Below, one piece after another: positions 15,408 through 24,551 of a stretch of 64,000 nucleotides of DNA (its first letter is position 1; every line of letters starts with the position of its first letter). The notes below the pieces were generated by a model. It was not told the DNA's origin and made no database searches. It saw nothing but the letters and a program-made list of their open reading frames with translations. The DNA comes from an uncultured Christensenella sp. (GTDB lineage Bacteria; Bacillota; Clostridia; Christensenellales; Borkfalkiaceae), in the NCBI GenBank assembly GCA_910579525.1, contig CAJTUK010000001.1, forward strand, positions 1-64,000, in the 5' to 3' direction. The position numbers were made by a program, and so were the translations under genes.

Positions 15408-15932
15408 TTATTGTTGTTGTTTTCTTTTTGTTGCACGCACCCAGCCTTTAAGCAATTTATGCGTTTCGGCTATCTGCTTTGAAATCACCTCCATTTGATG
15501 GTTGTTAATCGCCTGCTTGCGGCGGGCGGTTTCGGTATAAAAATCGAGCAAATGAAGAGCAACCGCAGCATTCTTTTGATAAGAAACCCGGGTTTGCTCG
15601 TCTTCTCGCTCGAAGTTTGCTCTGTATAAATTTTCTACCACTTCGACGGAAACGTTTTGTATTCTTGTAACTATGCTCCATCGGTATTTTTTGGGAGACT
15701 TTTCGGTAATGATAAAAATATATTCGCTCAATTTTTTAGCGTGAGTGAAAACCGCCATTTCTCTGTCGCGCGGGCTGTCGAAATCGTTTATTCTGAACGG
15801 CTTGCGGGACGCGTGCTCCTGTCCTTCCAAATATACGGGCGCGACAAAACCTTGAGATTCGGGAATACCGAGTTCTTTATCTATTTCCGCTTCTATATCG
15901 TCGATAGAATACTGGTGAATACCTTCTGTCAT
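15408..15932 (-). CDS. avd: Avd-like DGR accessory protein (four-helix bundle) with N-terminal extension
   Basis: The product is 174 residues. From about residue 58 to the end it is two long amphipathic helical hairpins with a basic C-terminus (RATKRKQQQ), including the segment KKYRWSIVTRIQNVSVEV. This matches the four-helix accessory proteins that bind the DGR reverse transcriptase and template RNA. Usual Avd proteins are about 120-130 residues, so the first ~50 acidic residues (SIDDIEAEIDKELGIPE) are an extra segment of unknown role. The ATG overlaps the RT stop as ATGA, after an AAAGGA site, so the two are translationally coupled. The cassette array follows directly. Confidence 0.85.
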   Translation of the reverse strand: MTEGIHQYSIDDIEAEIDKELGIPESQGFVAPVYLEGQEHASRKPFRINDFDSPRDREMAVFTHAKKLSEYIFIITEKSPKKYRWSIVTRIQNVSVEVVENLYRANFEREDEQTRVSYQKNAAVALHLLDFYTETARRKQAINNHQMEVISKQIAETHKLLKGWVRATKRKQQQ

Positions 15933-17044
15933 ACTTTATCCTTTGTTAAATCAACGTTAGCGTAAGCGGAAAGTTTTTTTGTTACTTCTCGTTCAAGTTT
16001 TACGTTTTTAGCATGTTTTAAATGTCCGTGAAATGCGGCAAGCGACTGCCTTATCCTCTCACTCTCGATTAACCCCTCTATATATGCCTTTTTAAGCAAA
16101 CGCGCTCTCCACCTTATACGACGTTTAGACTGCTTTTTTACCGTTTTGACAAGTTTGCCAGTAGGAGTTACAAAGTATCGGAATCCAAGGTAAGTAAATC
16201 CGTTTTTTAACGGCGCGATCTGCGTTTTATCGTTGAGCGTGAGACCCAGAGCGCTTACCGCAACCCTTATCTCGGCAAGCAGTTTGCGCAAATATTCTTT
16301 ATCTTCGTGAACTATCACGAAATCGTCCATATAGCGAGAGTAAATTTTTATACGGTGTTTTTCTTTTATGAGCCTGTCTATTGAGTTGAGATAATACATT
16401 CCGAAAATCTGGCTCGTCTGGTTGCCGATCGGCACACCGCGACCTGTATTTTTAGGATCGCAACCTATCGGACTGATTCCATAGTTATCTAAAAATTTAA
16501 TTTCGGTGTGATAACTGTCAATTACCCCCGTCACGAGTTTTTTAATTTTTTCGTCGCGAATTTGCGTGCAAAAAATCTCTTTGAGCTTTTCGTGTGGGAT
16601 TGTAGGAAAGTACTTTAAAACGTCGCACTTTAATATGTATCCGTTAACGCCGTGTTTTCTTATAAAGGCTCGCACTTTTTCTTCAAATCGGCGAAGTGCG
16701 AAATGGGTGCCCTTGCCCTCCTGACACACGGCGTTGTCTGTTATAGCCCTGCGAGAAAAATACGGCATTAGAACATCGTCGCAAAGAACGTGCTGTACCA
16801 CTCTATCGCCGTAGTGCAATGTTTGAATTTGGCGGCGTTTGGGTTCGTAGACGACAAAACTGCTGTAACCTTTAAATTTGAACGTTCCGTTGTTAAGATC
16901 CCTATAAATATTGTATACGTTTTCGAGCATGGACATTTCAAACCGAACCAACGGCTTTTTGTCTCGCTTTGACATACGCCCGCGCATATGTCCTTGAAAG
17001 AGATTTTCAAAAGTGAAAACCTCTTCAAATTTTTGTTCTATCAT
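15929..17044 (-). CDS. DGR reverse transcriptase
   Basis: This 371-residue group II-intron-related reverse transcriptase would copy template RNA to cDNA with errors at adenines. It has the catalytic YMDD box (SRYMDDFVIVHED) and a motif 4 of IGNQTSQIF. The [I/V/L]GxxxSQ form in place of QGxxxSP is the hallmark of DGR enzymes. The fingers/palm segment HYGDRVVQHVLCD and the GYILKCDVLKYFPTI aspartate motif are also in place. It has no maturase or endonuclease domain. Translation likely starts at ATG 17044, which fits the family's FEEVFTFENLFQGH opening, although the ribosome site is weak. It is the first gene of the RT-avd-array transcript. Confidence 0.93.
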   Translation of the reverse strand: MIEQKFEEVFTFENLFQGHMRGRMSKRDKKPLVRFEMSMLENVYNIYRDLNNGTFKFKGYSSFVVYEPKRRQIQTLHYGDRVVQHVLCDDVLMPYFSRRAITDNAVCQEGKGTHFALRRFEEKVRAFIRKHGVNGYILKCDVLKYFPTIPHEKLKEIFCTQIRDEKIKKLVTGVIDSYHTEIKFLDNYGISPIGCDPKNTGRGVPIGNQTSQIFGMYYLNSIDRLIKEKHRIKIYSRYMDDFVIVHEDKEYLRKLLAEIRVAVSALGLTLNDKTQIAPLKNGFTYLGFRYFVTPTGKLVKTVKKQSKRRIRWRARLLKKAYIEGLIESERIRQSLAAFHGHLKHAKNVKLEREVTKKLSAYANVDLTKDKV

Positions 17045-17092
17045 TTGTGTGGTACCGTAAATTAAAGTTTTATCTAACTATATATCATACAT

Positions 17093-17121
17093 ATTTTAGC
17101 AGTACTCGGCGTAACTGTCAA
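17093..17121 (-). promoter_or_regulatory. Promoter of the RT-avd-array transcript
   Basis: On the minus strand TTGACA (17121-17116), a 17-base spacer and TAAAAT (17098-17093) precede the reverse transcriptase by about 50 bases. Confidence 0.75.
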
Positions 17122-17134
17122 ACAAAAATAAATA

Positions 17135-17161
17135 AAAGCACGGCAATAAATGCAGTGCTTT
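17135..17161 (-). terminator. Terminator downstream of the AEC permease
   Basis: AAAGCAC pairs with GTGCTTT. On the minus strand a TTATTTATTTTT tract follows. Confidence 0.65.
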
Positions 17162-17173
17162 ATATTATTATTT

Positions 17174-18248
17174 TTAACTTGCAATAAACAACTCGCCACA
17201 TTGCGATTTTTTAGCTGTTAAACCGATTTTGCGGGCAAGTTTTTTTAATTGACTCACAGATATACCGCAATTAACGCCTGCATATAAGCCGACTACATTG
17301 TTAAAAGTCCAAACGCCATTAATACAAATACCGTTATAAAATCCGAATGAAATAATATCAGTATAACTGCTCAATAAATACGCCGCGCCGATACCGATAA
17401 CCGGAGCTATAATAATCCGCCACGCTGTACCGACGAGTATTTCTTTTGTCATTCCTTTCACTGCTGAAAATTCAAACTGTGCGCCTAAAACTATTAGAGC
17501 AAGCGGCGAGGCTATGACTTTGAGGTCGTTAACGGCAACATATAAAAATTTGAGTTGATTGCTTAAAGCAAACACCACTTCACCGCAAATTGCACGTTCG
17601 ATTTCACGTATAGCCACGCACAGCAAACCTGCGGCAACGCCTATAATCAATGGGTTTTTTACAATATTCAATAATACATATTTTACGCTGCGTTTGGATT
17701 TTATCGATTTTACGGCAATCGCCCACGACAACTCCACCCTGTCAAACGTATGAGTTTGATCAGCTTTTTGAGATAAAGGCAGTTCTTTGTCTGTAGAAAC
17801 AGAAAGCGCAATCACTGCAAGAATATTAAAAATCGGAATAGAAAAAGCGGAAATCATACCCGCAAGCCCCAAATCTCCGCCAAGGCGATCTACCAAAGTA
17901 AGCCCGATTATTGCAAAATTGCTTCTGAAAGTACATTGCAGAATTACCCCTCTCCTCTTTGCTTTTTTAGTTGTAAGCACCGCAGTAAGCAAACCCAATC
18001 CGAAAAATAACGCATATGACCGTCACGGCATACGCTACTACGTCCCAGCGAATATCTGCAAAACTGTCCATTTTATCGTAAATATTAATAAACAGCATAC
18101 ACGGCAAACAAACATTAAATACAAATTTATTACCGATTTTTACGAAGAATTCATTTATAAACTTAATTCTTTTAAGTAAATAACCAAGTAAAATGAGCAA
18201 AATTATAGGTATTACCGCGTTTACCGATGTAAAAAACACATCCCACAT
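17174..18248 (-). pseudogene. AEC-family (auxin efflux carrier-type) permease split by a frameshift
   Basis: The N-terminal part starts at ATG 18248 (MWDVFFTSVNAVIPI) after AGGCAGG and contains the first helices. The rest continues in another frame to 17174 and has the remaining hydrophobic helices and the ending typical of AEC transporters of organic acids or amino acids. The two frames join at a T5 run near 18003-18007: restoring one T reads through as VIFFGLGLLTAV. No other damage is visible, so this is either a recent pseudogene, a phase-variable homopolymer or a sequencing error. The gene lies just upstream of the DGR transcript. Confidence 0.75.
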
Positions 18249-18262
18249 ATTAACCTGCCTTA

Positions 18263-18280
18263 TCGAATAAAGTTTATCAA
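18263..18280. promoter_or_regulatory. Shared 18-bp motif upstream of the AEC permease
   Basis: TCGAATAAAGTTTATCAA differs at three positions from the motif upstream of adhE (33481-33498). See also 60597-60614 upstream of gapA. Confidence 0.4.
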
Positions 18281-18306
18281 ACAGTGTATTCGCTATCAAT
18301 AGAAAA

Positions 18307-18333
18307 AAGCGTTTTTGCAACGCAAAAACGCTT
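18307..18333 (-). terminator. gdhA terminator
   Basis: The perfect 12-bp arms AAGCGTTTTTGC/GCAAAAACGCTT surround a 3-base loop, with T residues following on the minus strand. Confidence 0.85.
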
Positions 18334-18350
18334 CAACAAATTTGTACTAA

Positions 18351-19685
18351 TTAAACGATACCGTGCAAAAGCATCGCCTCGGCAACTTTAATAAATCCTG
18401 CGATATTTGCTCCCATAACGTAATTACCGTCATACCCGTAATCTTTCGCCGCCTTGTCTATATTATGATAAATGTTTATCATAATACCTTTAAGTTTATC
18501 ATCCACTTCCTCGAACGACCAAAACATTCTGCCTGACGACTGCGCCATTTCTAATGCAGATGTAGCTACGCCGCCGGCATTTGCCGCCTTCGCAGGAAGG
18601 AACACCACGCCGCTCTTCATAAAAACATCAATCGCCTCCAAAGAAGACGGCATATTTGCGCCTTCGGCTACGTATTTAACACCGTTTTTAACCAGAAGCG
18701 CCGCTGATTCCGCGTCGATTTCATTTTGCGTAGCACAAGGCAGCGCCACGTCGCAAGGGATAGACCAAATTCCTTTACAGCCGTCTTTATATATTGCTCC
18801 TTTAACTCTTTCGGCGTATTCCTTAATTCTTCCGCGCTTAACCTCTTTTATATCCTTTATAACATCAAGTTTTATCCCGGCAGAATCGTAAACATAACCG
18901 TTTGAATCATACATTGCAACAACTTTAGCGCCTAAACTTTGCGCCTTTTGACACGCGTAAATTGCCACGTTTCCGGAACCGGAAATAATTACGGTTTTAT
19001 TTTTAAAGCTGTCACCGCGAGCCTTCATCGCCTCGGCAGTTATATAAACGAGACCGTAGCCCGTAGCTTCCGTTCTGACAAGACTTCCGCCGTAAGACAA
19101 TCCTCTTCCGGTAAGCACCCCCACATGTTCGTCGCGAATCCGCTTATACTGACCGAAAAGATACCCTATTTCTCTGCCCCCTACACCGATATCTCCGGCA
19201 GGGACGTCCGTATCCGCCCCGATATGACGAAACAGTTCAGTCATAAAACTTTGACAAAAAGCCATTATCTCTCTGTCTGATTTGCCTTTGGGGTCAAAAT
19301 CCGAACCGCCCTTACCGCCGCCGATAGGAAGTCCGGTTAAACTGTTTTTTAAAATCTGTTCAAGCCCTAAAAATTTTATTATCGAAAGGTTTACCGACGG
19401 ATGAAAGCGCAAACCGCCTTTATAAGGGCCTATCGCACTGTTAAATTGCACGCGATATCCTTTATTTACGTGAACTTTTCCGCAATCGTCCGTCCACGGC
19501 ACACGAAACATAATTACTCGCTCGGGTTCGACAAATCTTTCCAACAGCCCCCATTTTTCATATTCGGGATGTTTTTCAACGACCGGCTCAAGCGTAGTCA
19601 AAATTTCGGTTGCAGCCTGATGAAACTCGGGCTCGTTGGGATTACGGTCTTTTAATTCTTTTAATACTCTTTCAACGTAAGTCAT
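18351..19685 (-). CDS. gdhA: NADP-type glutamate dehydrogenase
   Basis: A 444-residue enzyme that reductively aminates 2-oxoglutarate to glutamate. The substrate and catalytic region shows GPYKGGLRFHP and PIGGGKGGSDFDPKGK (catalytic Lys in the latter), and the dinucleotide-binding domain carries ISGSGNVAIYACQ. The length matches the hexameric bacterial class. The start ATG follows AAGGAGT. It is a single-gene transcript between its own promoter (19716-19744) and the terminator at 18307-18333. Confidence 0.95.
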   Translation of the reverse strand: MTYVERVLKELKDRNPNEPEFHQAATEILTTLEPVVEKHPEYEKWGLLERFVEPERVIMFRVPWTDDCGKVHVNKGYRVQFNSAIGPYKGGLRFHPSVNLSIIKFLGLEQILKNSLTGLPIGGGKGGSDFDPKGKSDREIMAFCQSFMTELFRHIGADTDVPAGDIGVGGREIGYLFGQYKRIRDEHVGVLTGRGLSYGGSLVRTEATGYGLVYITAEAMKARGDSFKNKTVIISGSGNVAIYACQKAQSLGAKVVAMYDSNGYVYDSAGIKLDVIKDIKEVKRGRIKEYAERVKGAIYKDGCKGIWSIPCDVALPCATQNEIDAESAALLVKNGVKYVAEGANMPSSLEAIDVFMKSGVVFLPAKAANAGGVATSALEMAQSSGRMFWSFEEVDDKLKGIMINIYHNIDKAAKDYGYDGNYVMGANIAGFIKVAEAMLLHGIV

Positions 19686-19715
19686 AAATACTCCTTAACG
19701 ATTTTGTATATTTAT

Positions 19716-19744
19716 ATTGTATCATACAATTTATACATTTTCAA
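19716..19744 (-). promoter_or_regulatory. gdhA promoter
   Basis: On the minus strand TTGAAA, a 17-base spacer and TACAAT lie about 30 bases upstream of the gene. Confidence 0.55.
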
Positions 19745-19814
19745 ATTATATTTGACGAATAAATATACAATATCAATTAAAAAATATTATTATCGATATA
19801 AGTGCAAATTATAA

Positions 19815-19842
19815 TTAAACCGCTCTTTAAAGAGCGGTTTAA
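19815..19842 (-). terminator. Terminator after the amidohydrolase
   Basis: The perfect palindrome AAACCGCTCTTT/AAAGAGCGGTTT is flanked by AT-rich sequence, directly after the minus-strand stop. Confidence 0.75.
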
Positions 19843-19848
19843 TTATTG

Positions 19849-20754
19849 TCAAAAATATACTTTGCTTGCGGTATTATAAAAAATGTCTTCTAATTCATTT
19901 TCAGAAAACACCCCGCTCTCGGTTATATAGCTTATAAGTCTCCCGTAAGATTCACGCGCAAGCGCGCTCGGCATATCCGTACCAAACATAAGCCTGTCCG
20001 CCCCCACAACTTTTTTCGCCGTCTGCAAATGTTTTACCGCAGACGGATAAGGATAGCATTCCGGCTTTTGATTGTTTGATAGCGAAGCTATATCAAAGTA
20101 TACATTGTCTTTAACAAGTTTACCAAGCGCATCCTTTAAAAGCTCGTCATCGCTCTTCTGCGGAGACAAAAGGTGACACAAAACAAAAGTTACCTCCGGA
20201 TATTTCGAAACCGCAGCCGCAACAGCATCTACCTGCCAACACGGGTTATTCGGTCTTCCTATATCAAGCGTGACAACAAGTCCGTTTTCACGGGCATGAG
20301 CGTAACACTCGTTCATTACCGTACCGTCAAGATAGACGGGATTGCGATTAGCCATCAAGCCCGACCCGTTGGAAAGTTCGAATTTTACAATTTTGAATCC
20401 TAAATCTTTAAAAAGGTGATTACGAATTTCGTCCGCTTTTATACAGAACGGATCGTAAGTGCCGGCACCGACAAAGCGCCGCGGATATTTTTTTACAGAT
20501 TCTGCGGTGTATTCGTTTTGAAACCCTAACCAATTTCCTTGTAGCAGAACTGCCTTTTCAACGCCGTATTCGTCCATAATTTTGATAAGCGCTTCGGGTG
20601 AAACGCCTATATCTCCCATTTCTGAAGGAAACATTTGAAACACTTCCCCCGTTGAATACTGCGCCTTTCCTCCACCGACAGAGCGCAATTCTCCGCGCGA
20701 AGTAAATCCCGCTATATATTGCGCGACGTGCGCGTGAGCGTCTATTATTTTCAT
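19849..20754 (-). CDS. Amidohydrolase-2 family protein
   Basis: The 301-residue TIM-barrel metal-dependent hydrolase begins MKIIDAHAHVAQY with the HxH metal motif. A later His lies in FVLCHLLSP, and the catalytic Asp is in LMFGTDMPS. These are features of PF04909 proteins, which include decarboxylases and lactonases, and the substrate cannot be read from sequence. Its start overlaps the stop of the TfoX-like gene by 4 bases, so the two are co-translated. Confidence 0.8.
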   Translation of the reverse strand: MKIIDAHAHVAQYIAGFTSRGELRSVGGGKAQYSTGEVFQMFPSEMGDIGVSPEALIKIMDEYGVEKAVLLQGNWLGFQNEYTAESVKKYPRRFVGAGTYDPFCIKADEIRNHLFKDLGFKIVKFELSNGSGLMANRNPVYLDGTVMNECYAHARENGLVVTLDIGRPNNPCWQVDAVAAAVSKYPEVTFVLCHLLSPQKSDDELLKDALGKLVKDNVYFDIASLSNNQKPECYPYPSAVKHLQTAKKVVGADRLMFGTDMPSALARESYGRLISYITESGVFSENELEDIFYNTASKVYF

Positions 20755-21074
20755 TTTTTAACCCCTTTCTTCTTTTTATCGGGTAATTCCACAAACGCAT
20801 TTTCAAAAATACTTAACAGAAATTCACCGTCATCGATATTTTCCACATGAATATGGGGTCGCGCCCCTTCGTACGGGGGCAACAACTCGGCTTCCGGCAA
20901 CGCCGCGGACACGCTTGCAACCGGTTTTAAAAACAATCTGTTATCACACACATCGCCCACGAGTTTATCCTTATAATAAACGAGATATTCTCCCATCATG
21001 GGACGAAACCGAACATATTCCGAATTGCCCAATCTTTCATATAAATAGTTCAAAAAATCTTTGCTTGTAGCCAT
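20751..21074 (-). CDS. TfoX N-terminal-domain protein
   Basis: This 107-residue protein has the TfoX_N pattern (VRFRPMMGEYLVYYKDK and later LFLKP). The domain is found in competence regulators, but as a stand-alone small protein in Firmicutes its role is unknown. The C-terminus is lysine-rich. It overlaps the amidohydrolase gene by ATGA. Confidence 0.8.
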   Translation of the reverse strand: MATSKDFLNYLYERLGNSEYVRFRPMMGEYLVYYKDKLVGDVCDNRLFLKPVASVSAALPEAELLPPYEGARPHIHVENIDDGEFLLSIFENAFVELPDKKKKGVKK

Positions 21075-21136
21075 TATATTCTCCTCAACAGTAAAAACGC
21101 TTGAACACAGAAAATGTGTTCAAGCGCAGACCTCTA

Positions 21137-21227
21137 TGGCGCAGAGAAGAGGATTTGAACCTCCGGACGGGTATTAGCCGTCACACGATTTCCAATCGTG
21201 CGCCTTAAACCGCTCAGCCATCTCTGC
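21137..21227 (-). tRNA. tRNA-Ser (GGA)
   Basis: The acceptor GCAGAGA pairs with TCTCTGC, with encoded CCA. The anticodon loop ATTGGAAAT gives GGA. A long class II variable arm and the T-loop GTTCAAATC are present. Confidence 0.93.
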
Positions 21228-21309
21228 ATAACATAGATATAATATAAAATTCAAACGAAAAAATCAAGCAATTTTATATTGTTATTGACTTTTTAGCGGC
21301 AAATTTAAT

Positions 21310-22590
21310 TCAAGACAATACTCTGATAACGGAATCCACGCAAGCAATTCCCGTTGAGTTAATATCTTCAACTGCTTTTTTCACATTCTGTTCTCTTGTT
21401 GCGTGAGTCACTATTATCAAAGGCGCTTTCCCTCCGTCGCGCCCGCTTTCCTGAACAAACTGCGAAACGCTTATAGCGTGTTTACTCAAAAAGGCAGTTA
21501 CTTTAGAAAGTACGCCAGCCTTATCTTCCGCCGAAAGCCTTATGTAATACTCGCTTTCGAAATTTTTAATAAATTTGACAGAAGGATCAGCCGTTTCCGT
21601 ATTTTCAAAAGTCGAATAACTATGATTAGGATGAGCAGCAAAATATAAAATATCACCCACTATTGCGCTTCCGGTGGGAAGCGCTCCCGCCCCTCTGCCG
21701 TAAAGCATAATGTCGTCAACACTGTCGCCTGTTAAATATACGGCATTAAAGCTGTCGTTAACGTTTGCCAATGGATGCGCCAATTTAATGAACGTCGGAT
21801 GAACGCGCACCTCTATGCCGTTTTCGCTATTTTTTCCTATGGCGAGTAACTTTAAAGTATACCCGAGCCGTTTACCGTAAATAATATCGGCTGTTTCTAT
21901 ATCGGAAATACCTTCGCGGTATATATTTGAAAAAGGAATCTTCGTATGAAAAGCAAGGCTTGATAAAATTGAAAGTTTATAAGCTGAATCAAACCCTTCG
22001 ACGTCGGAAGAAGAATCCGCCTCGGCATATCCCAGTTTTTGCGCCTCTTCCAAAGCCGCCTTGTACGATGAACCGTTCAAATCCATCTGCGTCAAAATAT
22101 AGTTGGTCGTGCCGTTAATTATTCCGATTAACGTAGTAAATTCGTTGCCTTGTAAATTATCGAGCATTGCCCTTATCACCGGAACGCCGCCTACGCAAGT
22201 GGCTTCATAAAACAGTCCGACCCGATTCTTTTTTGCCACACTCTCAAGCTCGTGACTATATTTACAAAACAATTCTTTATTGGAAGTAACCACAGATTTT
22301 CCGGAATTGAGCGCCGCAAGCACAAAAGATTTTGCGGGTTCTACTCCCCCCATAACTTCCACTACTATATCCACTTCAGGGTTAGAGCATATTTCGGCTA
22401 TGTTTGAACAAATTTTACTTTTATCTATTCCAAGAGCTGTTGCGCGCTGTAAGTTTCGTTCTAAAACGCACTCTACAACTATATCGACAGAATGATTTTT
22501 CTTATAAAACTCTCTGTGTTCGGTAAGGATTTTATATGTTCCGCCGCCTACGACGCCAAGCCCCAAAATTGCCACGCCGATTTTTTTCAT
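21310..22590 (-). CDS. hom: Homoserine dehydrogenase
   Basis: A 426-residue enzyme reducing aspartate semialdehyde to homoserine for threonine and methionine synthesis. It has the N-terminal Rossmann motif GLGVVGGGTY, the SNKELFCKY region with the catalytic lysines, GIINGTTNYIL, and a C-terminal ACT domain (LSAEDKAGVLSKV) for amino-acid feedback. The start overlaps the coaX stop by 4 bases, putting it in one transcript with coaX and the ECF S component. Confidence 0.95.
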   Translation of the reverse strand: MKKIGVAILGLGVVGGGTYKILTEHREFYKKNHSVDIVVECVLERNLQRATALGIDKSKICSNIAEICSNPEVDIVVEVMGGVEPAKSFVLAALNSGKSVVTSNKELFCKYSHELESVAKKNRVGLFYEATCVGGVPVIRAMLDNLQGNEFTTLIGIINGTTNYILTQMDLNGSSYKAALEEAQKLGYAEADSSSDVEGFDSAYKLSILSSLAFHTKIPFSNIYREGISDIETADIIYGKRLGYTLKLLAIGKNSENGIEVRVHPTFIKLAHPLANVNDSFNAVYLTGDSVDDIMLYGRGAGALPTGSAIVGDILYFAAHPNHSYSTFENTETADPSVKFIKNFESEYYIRLSAEDKAGVLSKVTAFLSKHAISVSQFVQESGRDGGKAPLIIVTHATREQNVKKAVEDINSTGIACVDSVIRVLS

Positions 22591-23369
22591 TCCCTGCCCT
22601 CCGAAGTATTCAGATAATACAAATATTTTAGCCCTTCAAGCGTAAGCAACTTATCAACCTTATCTATGCAGTTAATTTCTTTTGCGATTATTTCAGAAAA
22701 ACCACCGGTTGCAATTACGGTTACGTTTTCGCATTTCATTTCACGCTTGATTTTTTTAACGAGGTATTCAACTAATCCCGAAAAACCGTATACAATACCT
22801 GACTGCATATTCGTCACGGTATTTTTACCTATAACGCTATCCGGCCTTTCTATTTCAACTCTGGGGAGTTTCGCCGTACCATTAACCAAACTGTCTAACG
22901 AACCTTTAATTCCGGGAGCTATAACCCCGCCTATAAAATCGCCTTTTTCATTTATCACATTGAATGTCGTAGCCGTACCGAAATCTATTATGATTAAAGG
23001 AAACCCATATTTTTTAACCGCGGAAACGTTATTGACTACTCTGTCAGCCCCAACTTCCCGCGCGTTATCGACTTTTAAATTCAAACCCGTTTTTAATCCG
23101 GGCGCAAGTAAAAGCGGCTTTATTTTTAGATATGTCAAACACATTCTTTCAAGCGTGTAATCGAGTTGAGGGACAACCGACGATATTATCCCGCCGTTTA
23201 TATATGCGGGATTTACACCGTTGTTGCGCAAAATACTCAAAAGCTGACCACCGTACTCATCGGAAGTCTTTTTATGTTCCGTGGCGACGCGAAAACTCAT
23301 AACAAAGTTATCGCCGTCATACACGGCAAATTTTATATTCGTATTGCCAACGTCAAGACAAATTATCAT
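22587..23369 (-). CDS. coaX: Type III pantothenate kinase
   Basis: A 260-residue ASKHA-fold kinase performing the first step of CoA synthesis. Motifs are DVGNTNIKFAVYDGD (phosphate 1), DFGTATTFNVI and APGIKGSLDSL. It overlaps hom downstream and the membrane S component upstream by 4 bases each. The latter probably supplies its substrate. Confidence 0.95.
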   Translation of the reverse strand: MIICLDVGNTNIKFAVYDGDNFVMSFRVATEHKKTSDEYGGQLLSILRNNGVNPAYINGGIISSVVPQLDYTLERMCLTYLKIKPLLLAPGLKTGLNLKVDNAREVGADRVVNNVSAVKKYGFPLIIIDFGTATTFNVINEKGDFIGGVIAPGIKGSLDSLVNGTAKLPRVEIERPDSVIGKNTVTNMQSGIVYGFSGLVEYLVKKIKREMKCENVTVIATGGFSEIIAKEINCIDKVDKLLTLEGLKYLYYLNTSEGRE

Positions 23370-23998
23370 TTATTTTTAGCCTTTAACCTCTTACCTACTA
23401 CCCCGTCAACCGTATATAGCGCCGGCGCGCAAATAAGATTTATTGCAAGTTCAACAAAAAAATTAACGCCTACGCACAAAACGAGGATAATATAAAACGG
23501 AGAAAGCCCCGTCAAATCAAGCCCCGCACCGGAAAGGAACGCTGAAATAGGTTCACTCATACAAAGCGCCCCCAACACGAATATGCCAGTATTAATAATC
23601 GGAGCAGCTGCCGCAGCAACGAACGCCGCCACATATTTATTCTTTTTTGCAACGAGCTTAAAGAGCAAAGCCGAGCACGCGCCCGCCGCACCGCCTTTAA
23701 CCAAACAAAGCAAAACGGTCAAAAACGGCTGTTCGTTTATAAGATACAACGTAAACGGGTCAAGCCCTCCCAATGCGTCGAAAATCACGACCAAGCCGAA
23801 TATTATCCCCAAAATAAGCGCCGGAATAACCCCCATAATCATTCCGCTTAAAACTATCGGAACGAGAACAAAGCTCAAAGTAGTAGCGCCTATTTTCAGG
23901 TAACCTCCGAAAACTTGCAACACAATTACCAGCGCCGTTAAAACTGCCAAATATGTTATATTTCTGGCGGAAAAAAACTGTTTTTTTTCACTTTTCAT
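23366..23998 (-). CDS. ECF transporter S component, probably for pantothenate
   Basis: A 210-residue, six-helix membrane protein with the N-terminal pattern NITYLAVLTALVIVLQ followed by hydrophobic segments, typical of energy-coupling-factor substrate-binding subunits. No ATPase or T subunit is nearby, as expected for a shared-module type. The overlap with coaX suggests pantothenate as ligand (inference from context). Confidence 0.75.
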   Translation of the reverse strand: MKSEKKQFFSARNITYLAVLTALVIVLQVFGGYLKIGATTLSFVLVPIVLSGMIMGVIPALILGIIFGLVVIFDALGGLDPFTLYLINEQPFLTVLLCLVKGGAAGACSALLFKLVAKKNKYVAAFVAAAAAPIINTGIFVLGALCMSEPISAFLSGAGLDLTGLSPFYIILVLCVGVNFFVELAINLICAPALYTVDGVVGKRLKAKNK

Positions 23999-24282
23999 AA
24001 AAACCTCCGTCGGATTTCATTAAGAATATCCGCAGCTAAAAAATATTATACCTTAAACCAGTCCGATTAAATATATTATATCGGCTGAAAGTACCATGAT
24101 TTTAAGTTATTTTACCATATTTTTATTTAAGTTTGCAAGCGAATGAATACGGTGTAACATTTTTAAGAAAAATTAAATATTATTTACTATACGAAAACTG
24201 CAAAACCGTAAATTTTGCAGAGCACCCTGCACGGAAACAATAAAATTTTACATAACGCGTGCAGGACGTAAGGAGGATACTT

Positions 24283-24507
24283 ATGAATTTATTTTCTTGT
24301 TGCGGAAACAACAGTTGCCTTTGGATTCTGATACTTTTATTGCTTGCGGCAAGCTGCAGCGGTAACGGCATTGAAGGCGTTCTTTCCGGCAGTTGCACTC
24401 CCATACTCATCGCGCTTTTATACAGCATGTGGAAAAACGGCACTCTTTCAAGCCTGTTATGCGGTAACGGCGGATGCAGTTGCAGTTGCGGTTGCGGATG
24501 CAACTGA
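24283..24507 (+). CDS. Small Cys-rich membrane protein
   Basis: The 74-residue protein starts at an ATG after AAGGAGG. It has an N-terminal CCGNNSC, a hydrophobic segment (LWILILLLLAA), a second weakly hydrophobic stretch, and a C-terminal CGNGGCSCSCGCGC. Such cysteine-dense ends are seen in spore-coat-type or metal-binding peptides, but I do not recognise a family. It is a single gene with its own terminator. The 24000-24282 gap upstream shows no other clear feature. Confidence 0.65.
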   Translation: MNLFSCCGNNSCLWILILLLLAASCSGNGIEGVLSGSCTPILIALLYSMWKNGTLSSLLCGNGGCSCSCGCGCN

Positions 24508-24521
24508 TTTGTTGTAGCCTT

Positions 24522-24551
24522 AAAAGGGTTTGCCTCACGGCAAACCCTTTT
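24522..24551. terminator. Bidirectional terminator between convergent genes
   Basis: AAAAGGGTTTGC pairs with GCAAACCCTTTT, with T-runs in both directions. Confidence 0.85.
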
